NCBI GenBank assembly: GCA_040509755.1
Contig: JBEVKF010000126.1
Location: 7,090 to 71,089 of the forward strand
DNA from: JACVRW01 sp040509755
GTDB lineage: Bacteria; Actinomycetota; Thermoleophilia; Solirubrobacterales; Thermoleophilaceae
Direction: 5' to 3'
DNA length: 64,000 bases
Position numbers and translations under genes: made by a program. Positions 23,702-32,440 of this stretch are shown here, one piece after another; within the stretch, counting starts at the first letter, position 1, and every line of letters starts with the position of its first letter. The notes below the pieces were generated by a model. It did no database searches and was not told the DNA's origin. It saw only the letters and a program-made list of their open reading frames with translations.

Positions 23702-25081
23702 ATGGAGATCACCATCAACGGCGAGGTTGTCCCGGCGATCGAGACGCTCTGGGTGGTCGTCGCCGCGATCCTCGTCATGTTCATGCAGGTCGGCTTCATG
23801 TTCCTCGAGATCGGCTTCTCGCGGATGAAGAACGTCGGCACCGTCGTGCCCAAGATCCTGGCCAACTTCTCGATCGCGGCGCTCTGCTACTGGGCGGTCG
23901 GCTTCGCGCTGGCGTTCGGCGGGAGCGGCTGGTTCGCTGGAACCGAGGGCACCTTCCTCGGCACCACGGACAACGACCTCTTCCCCGCCCTGGCCTTCTC
24001 GAGCGCCACCGTGCCCGCCAAGTTCTTCTTCCAATTCGTCTTCTGCGCGGTGTCGCTCGCGATTGTGTGGGGCACAACGCTCGAGCGCATCAAGTTCGGC
24101 GCGTACCTGATCTACGCCGTGATCTTCAGCGCCCTGATCTACCCGATCATCAGCCACTGGATCTTCGGCGGCGGCTGGTTGCAGGCGAACTTCGGCATGC
24201 AGGACTTCGCAGGCTCAACCGTCGTGCACCTGATCGGGGCGACAGGTGCGCTGGCCGCCCTGCTGCTGCTCGGCCCGCGTCACGGCAAGTACGGCAAGGA
24301 CGGCACGCCGAACGTGATCCCCGGTCACAACATGCCGCTGGTCGGTCTCGCGGTGCTCGTGCTCTGGTTCGGCTGGTTTGGCTTCAACGCGGGATCCACC
24401 CTGGGCGCGATCGGCGGGCGCTTCGCCGAGGTGGCAGTGATCACCAACCTCGCTGCGGCGTCGGGCGTGCTCGGCGCGCTGCTCGTGAGCCACCTGCGCG
24501 TCAAGACGTTCGACATCGGCATGGCCGGCAACGGCGCGATCGCCGCTCTGGTGGCGATCACCGCCCCCTCGGGCTACGTCGAATACTGGGCCGCACCGAT
24601 CATCGGCTTCGTGGCGGGCGGCGGCGTGGTCATCTGCATCATCGCCATCGACAAGCTGGTCGACGACCCCGTGGGAGCGCTCTCGGCGCACGGCGTGGCC
24701 GGAATCTGGGGCACGCTGGCCTGCGGCCTGTTCACCTCCCCACGGCTGGCCGAGCTCAACGGGATCGGCGAGGGCGGCCTGTTCTACACCGGCTCCTTCG
24801 AGCAGCTCGGCGTGCAGGCCCTCGGGATCGTCGCCGCGTTCACCTCGGTGTTCGTGGTCAGCTTCCTCGTCTTCTACGCGATCAGGGCTTCCCACGGCCT
24901 GCGCGTGAGCGAGGAGGACGAGCGCCGCGGCCTCGACATCGTCGAGCACGGCATGTGGGGCTATCCGGAGCAGTTCATGCCGGTGCCCGGGTCCGAGTAC
25001 CACCCACCGAACGTGCCGGGTGCGCGGGCGGGAGCGCTCGCCATGTCGCTCTCCGCACGCAGTCAGGAGGGACGGGTATGA
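23702..25081 (+). CDS. amt: Ammonium transporter Amt
   Basis: A 459-residue Amt/MEP/Rh channel with about 11 transmembrane helices. MFLEIGFSRMKNVGTVVPKI, FGGGWLQANFG, DFAGSTVVHLIGATGAL (conserved Asp and pore His), WFGWFGFNAGS and VDDPVGALSAHGVAGIWGTL (second pore His) are family signatures. It conducts ammonium into the cell. The C-terminal cytoplasmic tail (GLDIVEHGMWGYPEQF) is the gating tail that PII proteins control. Its TGA overlaps the ATG of the PII gene, giving the classical amtB-glnK pair. Confidence 0.97.
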   Translation: MEITINGEVVPAIETLWVVVAAILVMFMQVGFMFLEIGFSRMKNVGTVVPKILANFSIAALCYWAVGFALAFGGSGWFAGTEGTFLGTTDNDLFPALAFSSATVPAKFFFQFVFCAVSLAIVWGTTLERIKFGAYLIYAVIFSALIYPIISHWIFGGGWLQANFGMQDFAGSTVVHLIGATGALAALLLLGPRHGKYGKDGTPNVIPGHNMPLVGLAVLVLWFGWFGFNAGSTLGAIGGRFAEVAVITNLAAASGVLGALLVSHLRVKTFDIGMAGNGAIAALVAITAPSGYVEYWAAPIIGFVAGGGVVICIIAIDKLVDDPVGALSAHGVAGIWGTLACGLFTSPRLAELNGIGEGGLFYTGSFEQLGVQALGIVAAFTSVFVVSFLVFYAIRASHGLRVSEEDERRGLDIVEHGMWGYPEQFMPVPGSEYHPPNVPGARAGALAMSLSARSQEGRV

Positions 25082-25446
25082 ACAAGATCGAGGCAATCAT
25101 CCGCCCCGAGCGGCTGCAGGACGTCCAGGACGCGCTCGACGAGCTCGGCGTGTCCGGTCTGACCGTGAGCGAGGTCGTGGGCTGCGGGCGCCAGAAGGGC
25201 TACACCGAGCAGTACCGCGGCTCGCGGGCGAACATCTCGCTGCTGCCGAAGATCAAGGTCGAGTCGGTGGTGCCGTCAGGGCTCGTCGAGGCCGCCGTGG
25301 ACGCGGTGGTCCGCGGCGCGCGCACGGGTGAGATCGGCGACGGACGCGTGTTCGTCTACCCGGTCCAGGAGGCGGTGCGAATTCGCACCGACGAGCGCGG
25401 CGAGGAGACCGTCCGCCACGAAGAGGCCGAGCACTGGGGCCACTAG
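25078..25446 (+). CDS. glnK: Nitrogen regulatory protein PII (GlnB/GlnK)
   Basis: A 122-residue trimeric PII signal protein. MNKIEAIIRPERLQDVQDAL starts the core, the T-loop is GCGRQKGYTEQYRGSRANIS with the modifiable Tyr in EQYRG, and VRGARTGEIGDGRVFVYPV is the B/C-loop ATP and 2-oxoglutarate site. It plugs Amt when nitrogen is sufficient. In actinobacteria the T-loop Tyr is adenylylated. ATGA overlap with amt shows translational coupling. The C-terminus is about 10 residues longer than usual (RHEEAEHWGH). Confidence 0.96.
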   Translation: MNKIEAIIRPERLQDVQDALDELGVSGLTVSEVVGCGRQKGYTEQYRGSRANISLLPKIKVESVVPSGLVEAAVDAVVRGARTGEIGDGRVFVYPVQEAVRIRTDERGEETVRHEEAEHWGH

Positions 25447-27173
25447 GGGGCGGCGTAGCGCTCGCGCGCGGCGCCGGCCCAGGGCAGCGCCTTCACCGCG
25501 ATCGCGATGCCCGAGCCCAGGAGCACCCAGGCCGGCCAGAAGTAGCCGGCGCCGGCCGCCATCCAGACGCCGACGACGAACAGGTTGAAGATCGCGAGGG
25601 CACCGGCATCGGTGCGCTGGCGGCGGCGCCGGCGCAGGGCAAGAGCGGCGTCCTCGTCGGCCACCTCGGACGCCCGCAGCGGCGCGGAGGAGCGCACGAT
25701 CCAGACGTCGAGGCCGGCGACCAGGCCCAGGGCGAGCAGCGGCCACACAGGCCAGGCGTTGGGCGCGCCCGTGAGTCCCCAGATCGCGAGTAACACAGCG
25801 GCGACGATTCCCAGCGCGCCCACGCGCCAGGCCGACATCCGCAGGCGGCGTGCCTGGCGCTCCTCGGCGTCGGCGTCGCTCAGCAGCACCAGCCCGGCCG
25901 GGGCGTCCGGCACGGGGTCGGACCCGCTCAGCGGAATGTGAGCGGAGATGCGAGTGCCCTGACCGGGCGGGCTCTCGACCGCGACGGCGCCGTCGAGCGC
26001 ACCGACGCGGTCTCGCAGGCCCTGCAGGCCGGACCCGGCATCGAGCATGGCCCCTCCGACCCCGTCGTCGGTGACCACCACGTCGAGCTGGCCGTCCTGC
26101 GGGCTGACCGCCACCGTCGCGTACGTGGCCTGCGAGTGCTTGGCGATGTTCGCAAGGCACTCGGAGACGACGAAGTAGGCGGCGGCCTCGACCTGATCGG
26201 GCAGCCGCTCGGTGGGAGCCGCGACCACCTCCACCGGCACGGTGGCGCGGGTGGCAAGGTCGGTGAGCGCAGCGGGCAGGCCGCGGTTGGTGAGAATCGC
26301 CGGATGGATGCCGCGAGCCAGGTCGCGCAGCTCCTTGAGGGCGAGGCCGGCCTCCTCACCCGCGCTGTGGACGAGCTCGGCGGCCCCGGGGTCGCCCTCG
26401 GCCAGTCGCTTCTCGGCCATGCGCAGCGTGAGCGCAAGGGCCACCAGGCGCTGCTGGGCGCCGTCGTGCAGGTCGCGCTCGATGCGCCGGCGCTCGGCGT
26501 CGCCTGCCTCGATGATCCGCGAGCGCGCGTCGCGCAGGCTGGTCATCTCGGCGGCGAGTGCAGGATCGGTGTTGGAGCCGAGCAGTACCTCTGAGTAGGC
26601 GCCGTACAGGCGGCCGAGCGCTCCCAGGGCCGGGATGCCGATCGCCAGCACCACGGCGCCGAGGACCGCGAGGACGAGCGCCTCCGGAAGCGTGTCTACC
26701 ACCAGGAGCCCGAGGTCGATCCCGTCCGGGATCGCCCAGAAGGTGACGGGCGAGAACACGGCCGCCACGCCTACGGACAGGACCGTCACGGTCACGATGA
26801 AGGCCACCGCTCCGAGCGGGAGTTGCAGCAGCAGGAAGACGAGGTCCTTCCATGTGGCGGGATCGCCGAGCCGGGCGTTCAGGCGCCGCCACCGCGAGGC
26901 GCCCGTGGGCGCGGGCCGGTAGGGGTCGGCGATCTCGCGGCCGGTGAGCGCGCCGATCAGCCTGCGCTCGAGCTGGGCGATGAAGCGCCAGGCGTAGACG
27001 GTGGCGATCAGAATCGGGATCCCGATCAGCGAGACAGCCAGCCCGGCGCCCAGCGAGATGGCGGTGACCAGGAACGCGAACTCGGCGATGCCAAGCGGGA
27101 GCGCCAGGAGCAGGTAGGCGATCCGCCCGTAGGTGCGGGGATCGAGGATGTCCGAGGCGAGCCGGTCCCGCAT
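25443..27173 (-). CDS. Membrane sensor histidine kinase, NarL-partner type, with C-terminal 2TM module
   Basis: 576 residues. The N-terminal sensor has four hydrophobic helices (about 20-60 and 110-185) resembling the putative sensor domain of actinobacterial kinases. The HisKA_3 dimerisation helix RRRIERDLHDGAQQRL places the phospho-acceptor at about His236. The HATPase shows SECLANIAKHSQA (N box) and DDGVGGA plus GSGLQGLRDRV (G boxes). Unusually, about 150 more residues follow with a further pair of two-helix hydrophobic segments. No response regulator is adjacent. The stop overlaps the convergent PII gene by 4 bp. Confidence 0.9.
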   Translation of the reverse strand: MRDRLASDILDPRTYGRIAYLLLALPLGIAEFAFLVTAISLGAGLAVSLIGIPILIATVYAWRFIAQLERRLIGALTGREIADPYRPAPTGASRWRRLNARLGDPATWKDLVFLLLQLPLGAVAFIVTVTVLSVGVAAVFSPVTFWAIPDGIDLGLLVVDTLPEALVLAVLGAVVLAIGIPALGALGRLYGAYSEVLLGSNTDPALAAEMTSLRDARSRIIEAGDAERRRIERDLHDGAQQRLVALALTLRMAEKRLAEGDPGAAELVHSAGEEAGLALKELRDLARGIHPAILTNRGLPAALTDLATRATVPVEVVAAPTERLPDQVEAAAYFVVSECLANIAKHSQATYATVAVSPQDGQLDVVVTDDGVGGAMLDAGSGLQGLRDRVGALDGAVAVESPPGQGTRISAHIPLSGSDPVPDAPAGLVLLSDADAEERQARRLRMSAWRVGALGIVAAVLLAIWGLTGAPNAWPVWPLLALGLVAGLDVWIVRSSAPLRASEVADEDAALALRRRRRQRTDAGALAIFNLFVVGVWMAAGAGYFWPAWVLLGSGIAIAVKALPWAGAARERYAAP

Positions 27174-27261
27174 GCCAGGCCAACTCTAGGTCCGAAGCGC
27201 CTCACGGTCGGTACGGACAGCCGTACAACGGGGTAGCCGCCGCGCGTGCGATCCTGGGCGC

Positions 27262-28338
27262 GTGCGCCGCGCGGTCCTTGTCCTGCTGGCAACCATGGCG
27301 TCGCTGACCGCCGTCGGGGACGCGGCCGCCCCGCGCGGCATGCTCGACGTCCACCAGCGCTTCGACTTCTCCGGCGGCCCCTATGTCGAGGGATCCGTGT
27401 CGTATCTACGCGTGCTCAAGGGCGGGCACGTGCTGCTCGAGCGCTCGCGCCAGGGTGAGCTGAACGTGCGGCTGCCACTGCGCGCCGGGCTCTACCGCCT
27501 AACCAGCTTCCAGCGGCCCTGCGACGGCAACTGCTCGCTGCTCGATCCGCCCACCGACCGTTGCTCGCGGCGGGTCAGGGTCTTTACGGGCGGATCGACC
27601 TCGGTGCGAGTGGTCACTCGCCCCGGCAGCGGCTGTCGCCTGCGTGTGCAGGAGCCGCCGGCGTTTCCGGCGCGCAAGCGGATCGCGGCGGCGCGGCGCT
27701 ACGTCCGTGGCCGTGCGCTGTCTTCCTTTGCGCTCATCGACACCCACGGCCGCCTCCACGGCTTCGCGCCGCGACGGCGCTACATCTCGGCCAGCGTGGT
27801 CAAGGCGATGCTGCTCGTGGCCTACCTGCGCAAGATTGGCAACCGGCTTCCCGACGCCGCCGAGCGCGCGACGCTCGGACCGATGATCTCGGTCTCCGAC
27901 AACGGGCGCGCCACCTCGATCTACGGCCGGGTCGGCGATGCCGGCTTGCTCGATCTGGCGCGGCGCGCGGGGATGCGTGACCTCACCGTGGCCGGGTTCT
28001 GGGGCAGCGTCTTCTTCAGCGCGGCCGACCAGGCGCGCTTCTTCTATCGCTTCGACTCGCTGGTGCCCAAGCGCTCGCGCGCCTACGCCCGCCGGCTGCT
28101 TTCGTCGATCGTCCCGGCGCAGCGCTGGGGCTTCTCTCACTCCTCGCTGCGCCGCGGCTGGAGCACCTTCTTCAAGGGCGGCTGGCGCCAGACCGACAGC
28201 GGCTCGCTCGTCCACGAGGCGGCCCTCTTCGAGCGCGAGGGCGCGCGCTTCTCGCTGGCCGTGCTGACCGACGGCAACCCGTCGCACGACTACGGCACAG
28301 AGACGCTGCGCGGCGTGGCCGAGCGGCTGTTTCGGTGA
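27262..28338 (+). CDS. Exported beta-lactamase-fold serine hydrolase
   Basis: 358 residues with an N-terminal signal peptide. After a beta-rich domain of about 130 residues with paired Cys, the class A beta-lactamase / DD-peptidase motifs appear in order: SVVK (SxxK) at about 178-181, SDN at about 212-214 and KGG at about 305-307. The spacing suits a penicillin-recognising fold. The Glu166 context of true beta-lactamases cannot be verified, so a peptidoglycan hydrolase or esterase is equally possible. It is coupled by GTGA overlap to the VanX-like gene. Confidence 0.8.
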   Translation: MRRAVLVLLATMASLTAVGDAAAPRGMLDVHQRFDFSGGPYVEGSVSYLRVLKGGHVLLERSRQGELNVRLPLRAGLYRLTSFQRPCDGNCSLLDPPTDRCSRRVRVFTGGSTSVRVVTRPGSGCRLRVQEPPAFPARKRIAAARRYVRGRALSSFALIDTHGRLHGFAPRRRYISASVVKAMLLVAYLRKIGNRLPDAAERATLGPMISVSDNGRATSIYGRVGDAGLLDLARRAGMRDLTVAGFWGSVFFSAADQARFFYRFDSLVPKRSRAYARRLLSSIVPAQRWGFSHSSLRRGWSTFFKGGWRQTDSGSLVHEAALFEREGARFSLAVLTDGNPSHDYGTETLRGVAERLFR

Positions 28339-29000
28339 CGACCCGCGGGGCGCTCGTACTGCTCGTGGCGGGCGGGCTCGCTGCGGCCGGGAGCGCGACG
28401 GCCCAGGACGAGCCCGAGGCCGGGTCGCCGGCCACTCGGCGCGCCGGCCTGGTCGACGTGCACCGTCACGCGCCGGGCATCCGCGTGGAGCTCGTCTACC
28501 GCACCAAGGCGAACATCACCGGCCGCCGCCTGCCGGGCTACTGTCGCGACTGGGGACTGCTGCTGGGCCCCGCCGCCCGCGACCTGGCGCGCGTGCAGCG
28601 CCATCTTCGCCGCCGTGGCCTCGGCCTGTTGATCGAGGACGCCTACCGCCCCGCGCGCGCCTCGCTCGCCCTCGTGCGCTGGGCGCAGAGCATCGGCCGG
28701 GGCGACCTGGTGGGGACCTACATCGCCCGCCGCAGCCGCCACAACACCGGCTCGGCGGTGGACCTCACGCTGGTGCGCGCGTCCGACGGCAAGCGGCTCC
28801 GAATGGGCACCGGCTACGACGCGCTCGGCCCGGCCGCCCACACACGCAACGCGCGTGGCCGCGTGCTGCGCAACAGGCTGACCCTCGAGCGCGCGATGGA
28901 GCGCTTCGGCTTCGCCGGCTACTGGCGCGAGTGGTGGCATTTCGAGCACCGCATCACGGGCCCTCGCTACCTCGATCTTCCGCTCGGCTGCGGAGGTTGA
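28335..29000 (+). CDS. D-Ala-D-Ala dipeptidase-like (VanX/M15) exported enzyme
   Basis: 221 residues with a signal peptide (ALVLLVAGGLAAAGSATAQ). EDAYRPARA (catalytic Arg), SRHNTGSAVDLTL (zinc ligands His136 and Asp143) and REWWHFEH (catalytic Glu199, zinc ligand His202) give the complete M15D set. Cytosolic VanX destroys D-Ala-D-Ala for vancomycin resistance. An exported version more likely trims or recycles peptidoglycan peptides. No vanHA genes are present. It starts at GTG 28335, overlapping the serine hydrolase stop. Confidence 0.88.
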   Translation: MTTRGALVLLVAGGLAAAGSATAQDEPEAGSPATRRAGLVDVHRHAPGIRVELVYRTKANITGRRLPGYCRDWGLLLGPAARDLARVQRHLRRRGLGLLIEDAYRPARASLALVRWAQSIGRGDLVGTYIARRSRHNTGSAVDLTLVRASDGKRLRMGTGYDALGPAAHTRNARGRVLRNRLTLERAMERFGFAGYWREWWHFEHRITGPRYLDLPLGCGG

Positions 29001-29039
29001 GCTCACGGCTTGGCCGGGTTCGGCCGAGACCAGGTACAC

Positions 29040-30608
29040 ATGAGGCGCCTCGCCGCCACTCTCGGGATCCTGATGGCGGCGTGCGGCGCCGCCGGCGCTG
29101 ACGCCTCGACCTATGAGGTCGGCCCCGGCAAGCCCTACGCCGCGCTCGAGGACGTCGACGACCTGCTCGGCCCCGGCGACCTGGTGTTGGTCAGCGGCGG
29201 GCAGAGCTATCCGGGCGGCGTGTGGCTCGAGCAGGACGGCAGCCCCGCGCAGCCGATCACGATCCGCGGAGTCGGCTCGCCGCGCCCCGTTCTGAACGGC
29301 GGGACGAACACGATCGAGTTGGCGGGCGACAACACCGTGCTGGAGGGCTTTGACCTCACCGGCGGCAGCTTTCGCTGCCTCTACCTGCACGGTGACGGCC
29401 TGGTCGTGCGCGACACGGTCGTGCACCACTGCCCCGCGCATGGGATCCTGGGCGCCGACAACGACTCCGGCGACGCTACGCTCGAGCGCGTCGAGGTCCA
29501 CCACGCCGGCAACGGCACGGGCGAGCACTCGATCTACATGGCCACCGACGAGATCGCCCATCCCGGCTCGGTCTTTCGCATGCGCAACTGCTGGGTGCAC
29601 GACTCGACCGGCGGCAATCTCGTAAAGAGCCGCGCGGAGCGCAACGAGATCTACTACAACCGCCTCGAGGGCAACGACCTGAGCTATCACGAGCTCGAGC
29701 TGATCGGCCCAGATCCTGGCGGCGGCAGCGTCCCGGGCGGGGTGCGCGAGGACTCCGACGTGGTTGGCAACCTCCTCGTCCACCGGCGCAGCGACTTCCG
29801 CTCGGCCGCCCGCGTGGGCGGTGATGCCACCGGCGAGTCGGAGGGGCGCTACCGCTTCGTGGCCAACACCTTCCTCGGTGTGTCGTCAGCGCCCTCGTTC
29901 ACCGTGTTCCGCGCCTTCGACCGGCTGGAGTCGATCGAGGCCGTCGGAAACGTGATGCACCGGCCCGGCGGCGTGCAGGTGATGCGCGACCTCGAGGCCG
30001 ACTGGGTGTCCGGCGCACGCTCGCTCTCGGGGGCTTCCAACTGGATCACCTCGGGGTCCGATCTGTCCACCGGCCTGGGCGCGACGTTGCAGGGCGCCGA
30101 CCCCGGCCTCGACGGCGCCTGGCGGCCGGCGGCCGGCTCGCCCCTCGTGGACGTGGGCTACGCCGCACCGCTCATACCCGGCTTCGAACCGCCGCTGGCC
30201 GCCTTCGCGGGCGCCGGCGCGTCGCGCCCGATCGACGAGGCACTCGACATCGGCGCTTACGAGCTGCCCGACCCGAGCTACCGCCCACCGGGCGCGGGCG
30301 GTCCCGGCGCCGATTCGGCGCGCCTGAGGCTCCGCGGCCTGAAGCTGCGCCGAACCCGCAAGGGCCTCTTCCTGGTGGCGAGCGTCTCCCAGCGCGCGAA
30401 GGTCGCCGGGCGCATCGACCGCCCGCGCGGCAAGAGATGGCGTCTGGTCAAGCGGCTTCGCAAGCGCGCCGTCGGGCCGGGCACGGTGCGCCTCAAGCTC
30501 GCTCGCCTGCCCCGCGGCCGGTATCGGATCGAGCTCGTCGCGCGCGCGGACGGCCAGCGGCGTTCGGCGAGGCTGCGCTTCAAGATCGGCGCTCCGAAGC
30601 CGCGGTAG
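29040..30608 (+). CDS. Secreted parallel beta-helix protein
   Basis: 522 residues from ATG 29040 with a signal peptide (LAATLGILMAACGAAGADA). VGPGKPYAALEDVDDLLGPGDLVLVSGG and successive NTVLEGFDLTGG, LVVRDTVVHHC, ATLERVEVHHAGN segments form right-handed beta-helix rungs, as in polysaccharide lyases or PbH1-repeat proteins. VDVGYAAP...DIGAYELP is the typical end of such helices. The last 110 residues are a basic beta-sandwich-like domain (LRLRGLKLRRTRKGLFLVAS) possibly binding the cell wall. The substrate is unknown. An upstream in-frame TTG at 29010 is rejected because it lies before the signal peptide. Confidence 0.8.
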   Translation: MRRLAATLGILMAACGAAGADASTYEVGPGKPYAALEDVDDLLGPGDLVLVSGGQSYPGGVWLEQDGSPAQPITIRGVGSPRPVLNGGTNTIELAGDNTVLEGFDLTGGSFRCLYLHGDGLVVRDTVVHHCPAHGILGADNDSGDATLERVEVHHAGNGTGEHSIYMATDEIAHPGSVFRMRNCWVHDSTGGNLVKSRAERNEIYYNRLEGNDLSYHELELIGPDPGGGSVPGGVREDSDVVGNLLVHRRSDFRSAARVGGDATGESEGRYRFVANTFLGVSSAPSFTVFRAFDRLESIEAVGNVMHRPGGVQVMRDLEADWVSGARSLSGASNWITSGSDLSTGLGATLQGADPGLDGAWRPAAGSPLVDVGYAAPLIPGFEPPLAAFAGAGASRPIDEALDIGAYELPDPSYRPPGAGGPGADSARLRLRGLKLRRTRKGLFLVASVSQRAKVAGRIDRPRGKRWRLVKRLRKRAVGPGTVRLKLARLPRGRYRIELVARADGQRRSARLRFKIGAPKPR

Positions 30609-30633
30609 GCCGCCAGGGCGCGATAATGGAGGC

Positions 30634-32421
30634 ATGCCCCTAGATCTGCTCCGGGTGGCGCTCGCCCAGATCAACCCCACGGTTGGCGACATCGCGGGCA
30701 ACGCCCGCAAGATCGCGGAGCAGACGGCGGCGGCGCGCCAGCAGGGAGCGGCGCTCGTCGTCTTTCCGGAGCTCGCGCTGACCGGCTACCCGCCCGAGGA
30801 CCTGCTGCTCAAGACCGCCTTCCTCGACGAGGCCGCGGTCGCGCTCGAGGGCCTGGCCGCCCAGACGCGCGACATCGTTGCCCTCGTCGGCTATCCCGAG
30901 AGCGCGGAGGACGTCTACAACTCGGCCGCCGTCCTCGCCGGCGGCGAGGTCGCGGCCGTCTACCGCAAGATGTACCTGCCGAACTACGGCGTGTTCGACG
31001 AGCAGCGCTACTTCCAGTCGGGGTCCGAGGCCGCGATCTTCGAGCTGAACGGCGTCCCGATCGGGATCTGCATCTGCGAGGACATCTGGGAGCCCGGCCC
31101 GCCCGCCATGAGCGAGGCGCTCGCCGGCGCGCAGGTGATCGTGAACCTGTCGGCCTCGCCCTACCGCGCCGGCTACGGCCGCGCGCGCGAGCGGATGCTC
31201 GTGCAGCGGGCCGTGGACTACCTCTCGGCGGTGGTGTTCGTGAACACGGTCGGCGGCCAGGACGAGCTCGTCTTCGACGGCCACAGCCTCGCCGTCGATC
31301 AGGACGGCACGGTGCTCGCACGCTGCCCGCAGTTCGTGGAGGACCTGACGCTCTGCACGATCGACCCGCGCGAGGTCGCGGCGGCACGCCTACGCGACAC
31401 CCGCCACCGCGTGAATGTGCGCCGCCAGCGCCGCGCGAGTACGGTCGCCGAGCCGCCCGTTGTGCACCTGGCCAGTTTGCAGGCCGTGAGCGAGGCACAC
31501 ACGGTCGGCGGCAACACCGCCCCGCTCCTCGAACCGGAGGCCGAGGTGTACGCGGCGCTGCGCACCGGCTTGCGCGACTACGTGGATAAGAACGGCTTTC
31601 GGCGGATTGTCCTGGCGCTGTCGGGCGGGATCGACTCCGCGCTGGTCGCGATGGTGGCGGTGGACGCACTGGGATCCGACCGCGTCACCTGCGTCTCGAT
31701 GCCCTCCTCCTACTCGAGCGAGGGCACGCGCGCCGACGCCCGCGCCATCGCCGAGAACCTCGACTGCGAGTTCATGGAGATCTCGATCGTCGAGGCCATG
31801 ACGGCCTACGACGAGATGCTGGCCGGCGCGTTCGCGGGCCGCGAGCCCGATATCGCCGAGGAGAATGTCCAGGCGCGCATCCGCGGAAACGTGGTGATGG
31901 CGCTCTCCAACAAATTCGGCTGGCTCGTGCTGACCACCGGCAACAAGTCCGAGCTGTCGGTCGGCTACGCCACGCTCTACGGCGACATGGCGGGCGGCTT
32001 TGCGGTGCTCAAGGACGTGTTCAAGAGCTGGGTCTACCGGCTCGTGCGCTGGCGCAACGAGACCGCGGGTCGCGAGCTCGTGCCGTCGAGCGTGCTCGAC
32101 CGCCCGCCGTCGGCCGAGCTGCGCGCCGAGCAGACAGACCAGGACTCGCTACCGCCCTACGACGTGCTCGACGCGATCCTCGAGGGCTACGTGGAGGAGG
32201 ACCTCGACGCGGTCGAGCTCGTGCGGCGCGGGCTGCCCGCCGCCGATGTCGAGCGCGTGATCCGCATGGTCGACCGCTCCGAGTACAAGCGCCGCCAGGC
32301 GCCGCCGGGGATCAAGATCTCGACCAAGGCCTTCGGGCGCGATCGCCGGCTCCCGATCACCAACCGCTACGAGGGCCGCGCCGACGACGCTCCCGAGCGG
32401 CGGCTGCGGGCGCTCAAGTAG
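30634..32421 (+). CDS. nadE: Glutamine-dependent NAD+ synthetase
   Basis: A 595-residue two-domain enzyme. The N-terminal nitrilase-type glutaminase has Glu46 (FPELALTGYPPED), Lys112 (YRKMYLPNYG) and Cys148 (ICICEDIW). The C-terminal synthetase begins LALSGGIDSALVA (P-loop, about 328-340), and TTGNKSELSVGYATLYGD plus FGRDRRLPI complete the NaAD site. It makes NAD+ from nicotinate adenine dinucleotide, ATP and Gln. Fully intact; ATG 30634. Confidence 0.97.
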   Translation: MPLDLLRVALAQINPTVGDIAGNARKIAEQTAAARQQGAALVVFPELALTGYPPEDLLLKTAFLDEAAVALEGLAAQTRDIVALVGYPESAEDVYNSAAVLAGGEVAAVYRKMYLPNYGVFDEQRYFQSGSEAAIFELNGVPIGICICEDIWEPGPPAMSEALAGAQVIVNLSASPYRAGYGRARERMLVQRAVDYLSAVVFVNTVGGQDELVFDGHSLAVDQDGTVLARCPQFVEDLTLCTIDPREVAAARLRDTRHRVNVRRQRRASTVAEPPVVHLASLQAVSEAHTVGGNTAPLLEPEAEVYAALRTGLRDYVDKNGFRRIVLALSGGIDSALVAMVAVDALGSDRVTCVSMPSSYSSEGTRADARAIAENLDCEFMEISIVEAMTAYDEMLAGAFAGREPDIAEENVQARIRGNVVMALSNKFGWLVLTTGNKSELSVGYATLYGDMAGGFAVLKDVFKSWVYRLVRWRNETAGRELVPSSVLDRPPSAELRAEQTDQDSLPPYDVLDAILEGYVEEDLDAVELVRRGLPAADVERVIRMVDRSEYKRRQAPPGIKISTKAFGRDRRLPITNRYEGRADDAPERRLRALK

Positions 32422-32440
32422 TGGCGCCCGCGTGATCTAG

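Noticed and set aside
28335..29000. Vancomycin-resistance cluster
   Set aside because: No vanH, vanA-type ligase or VanRS is present and the VanX-like protein is exported, so resistance is not supported.
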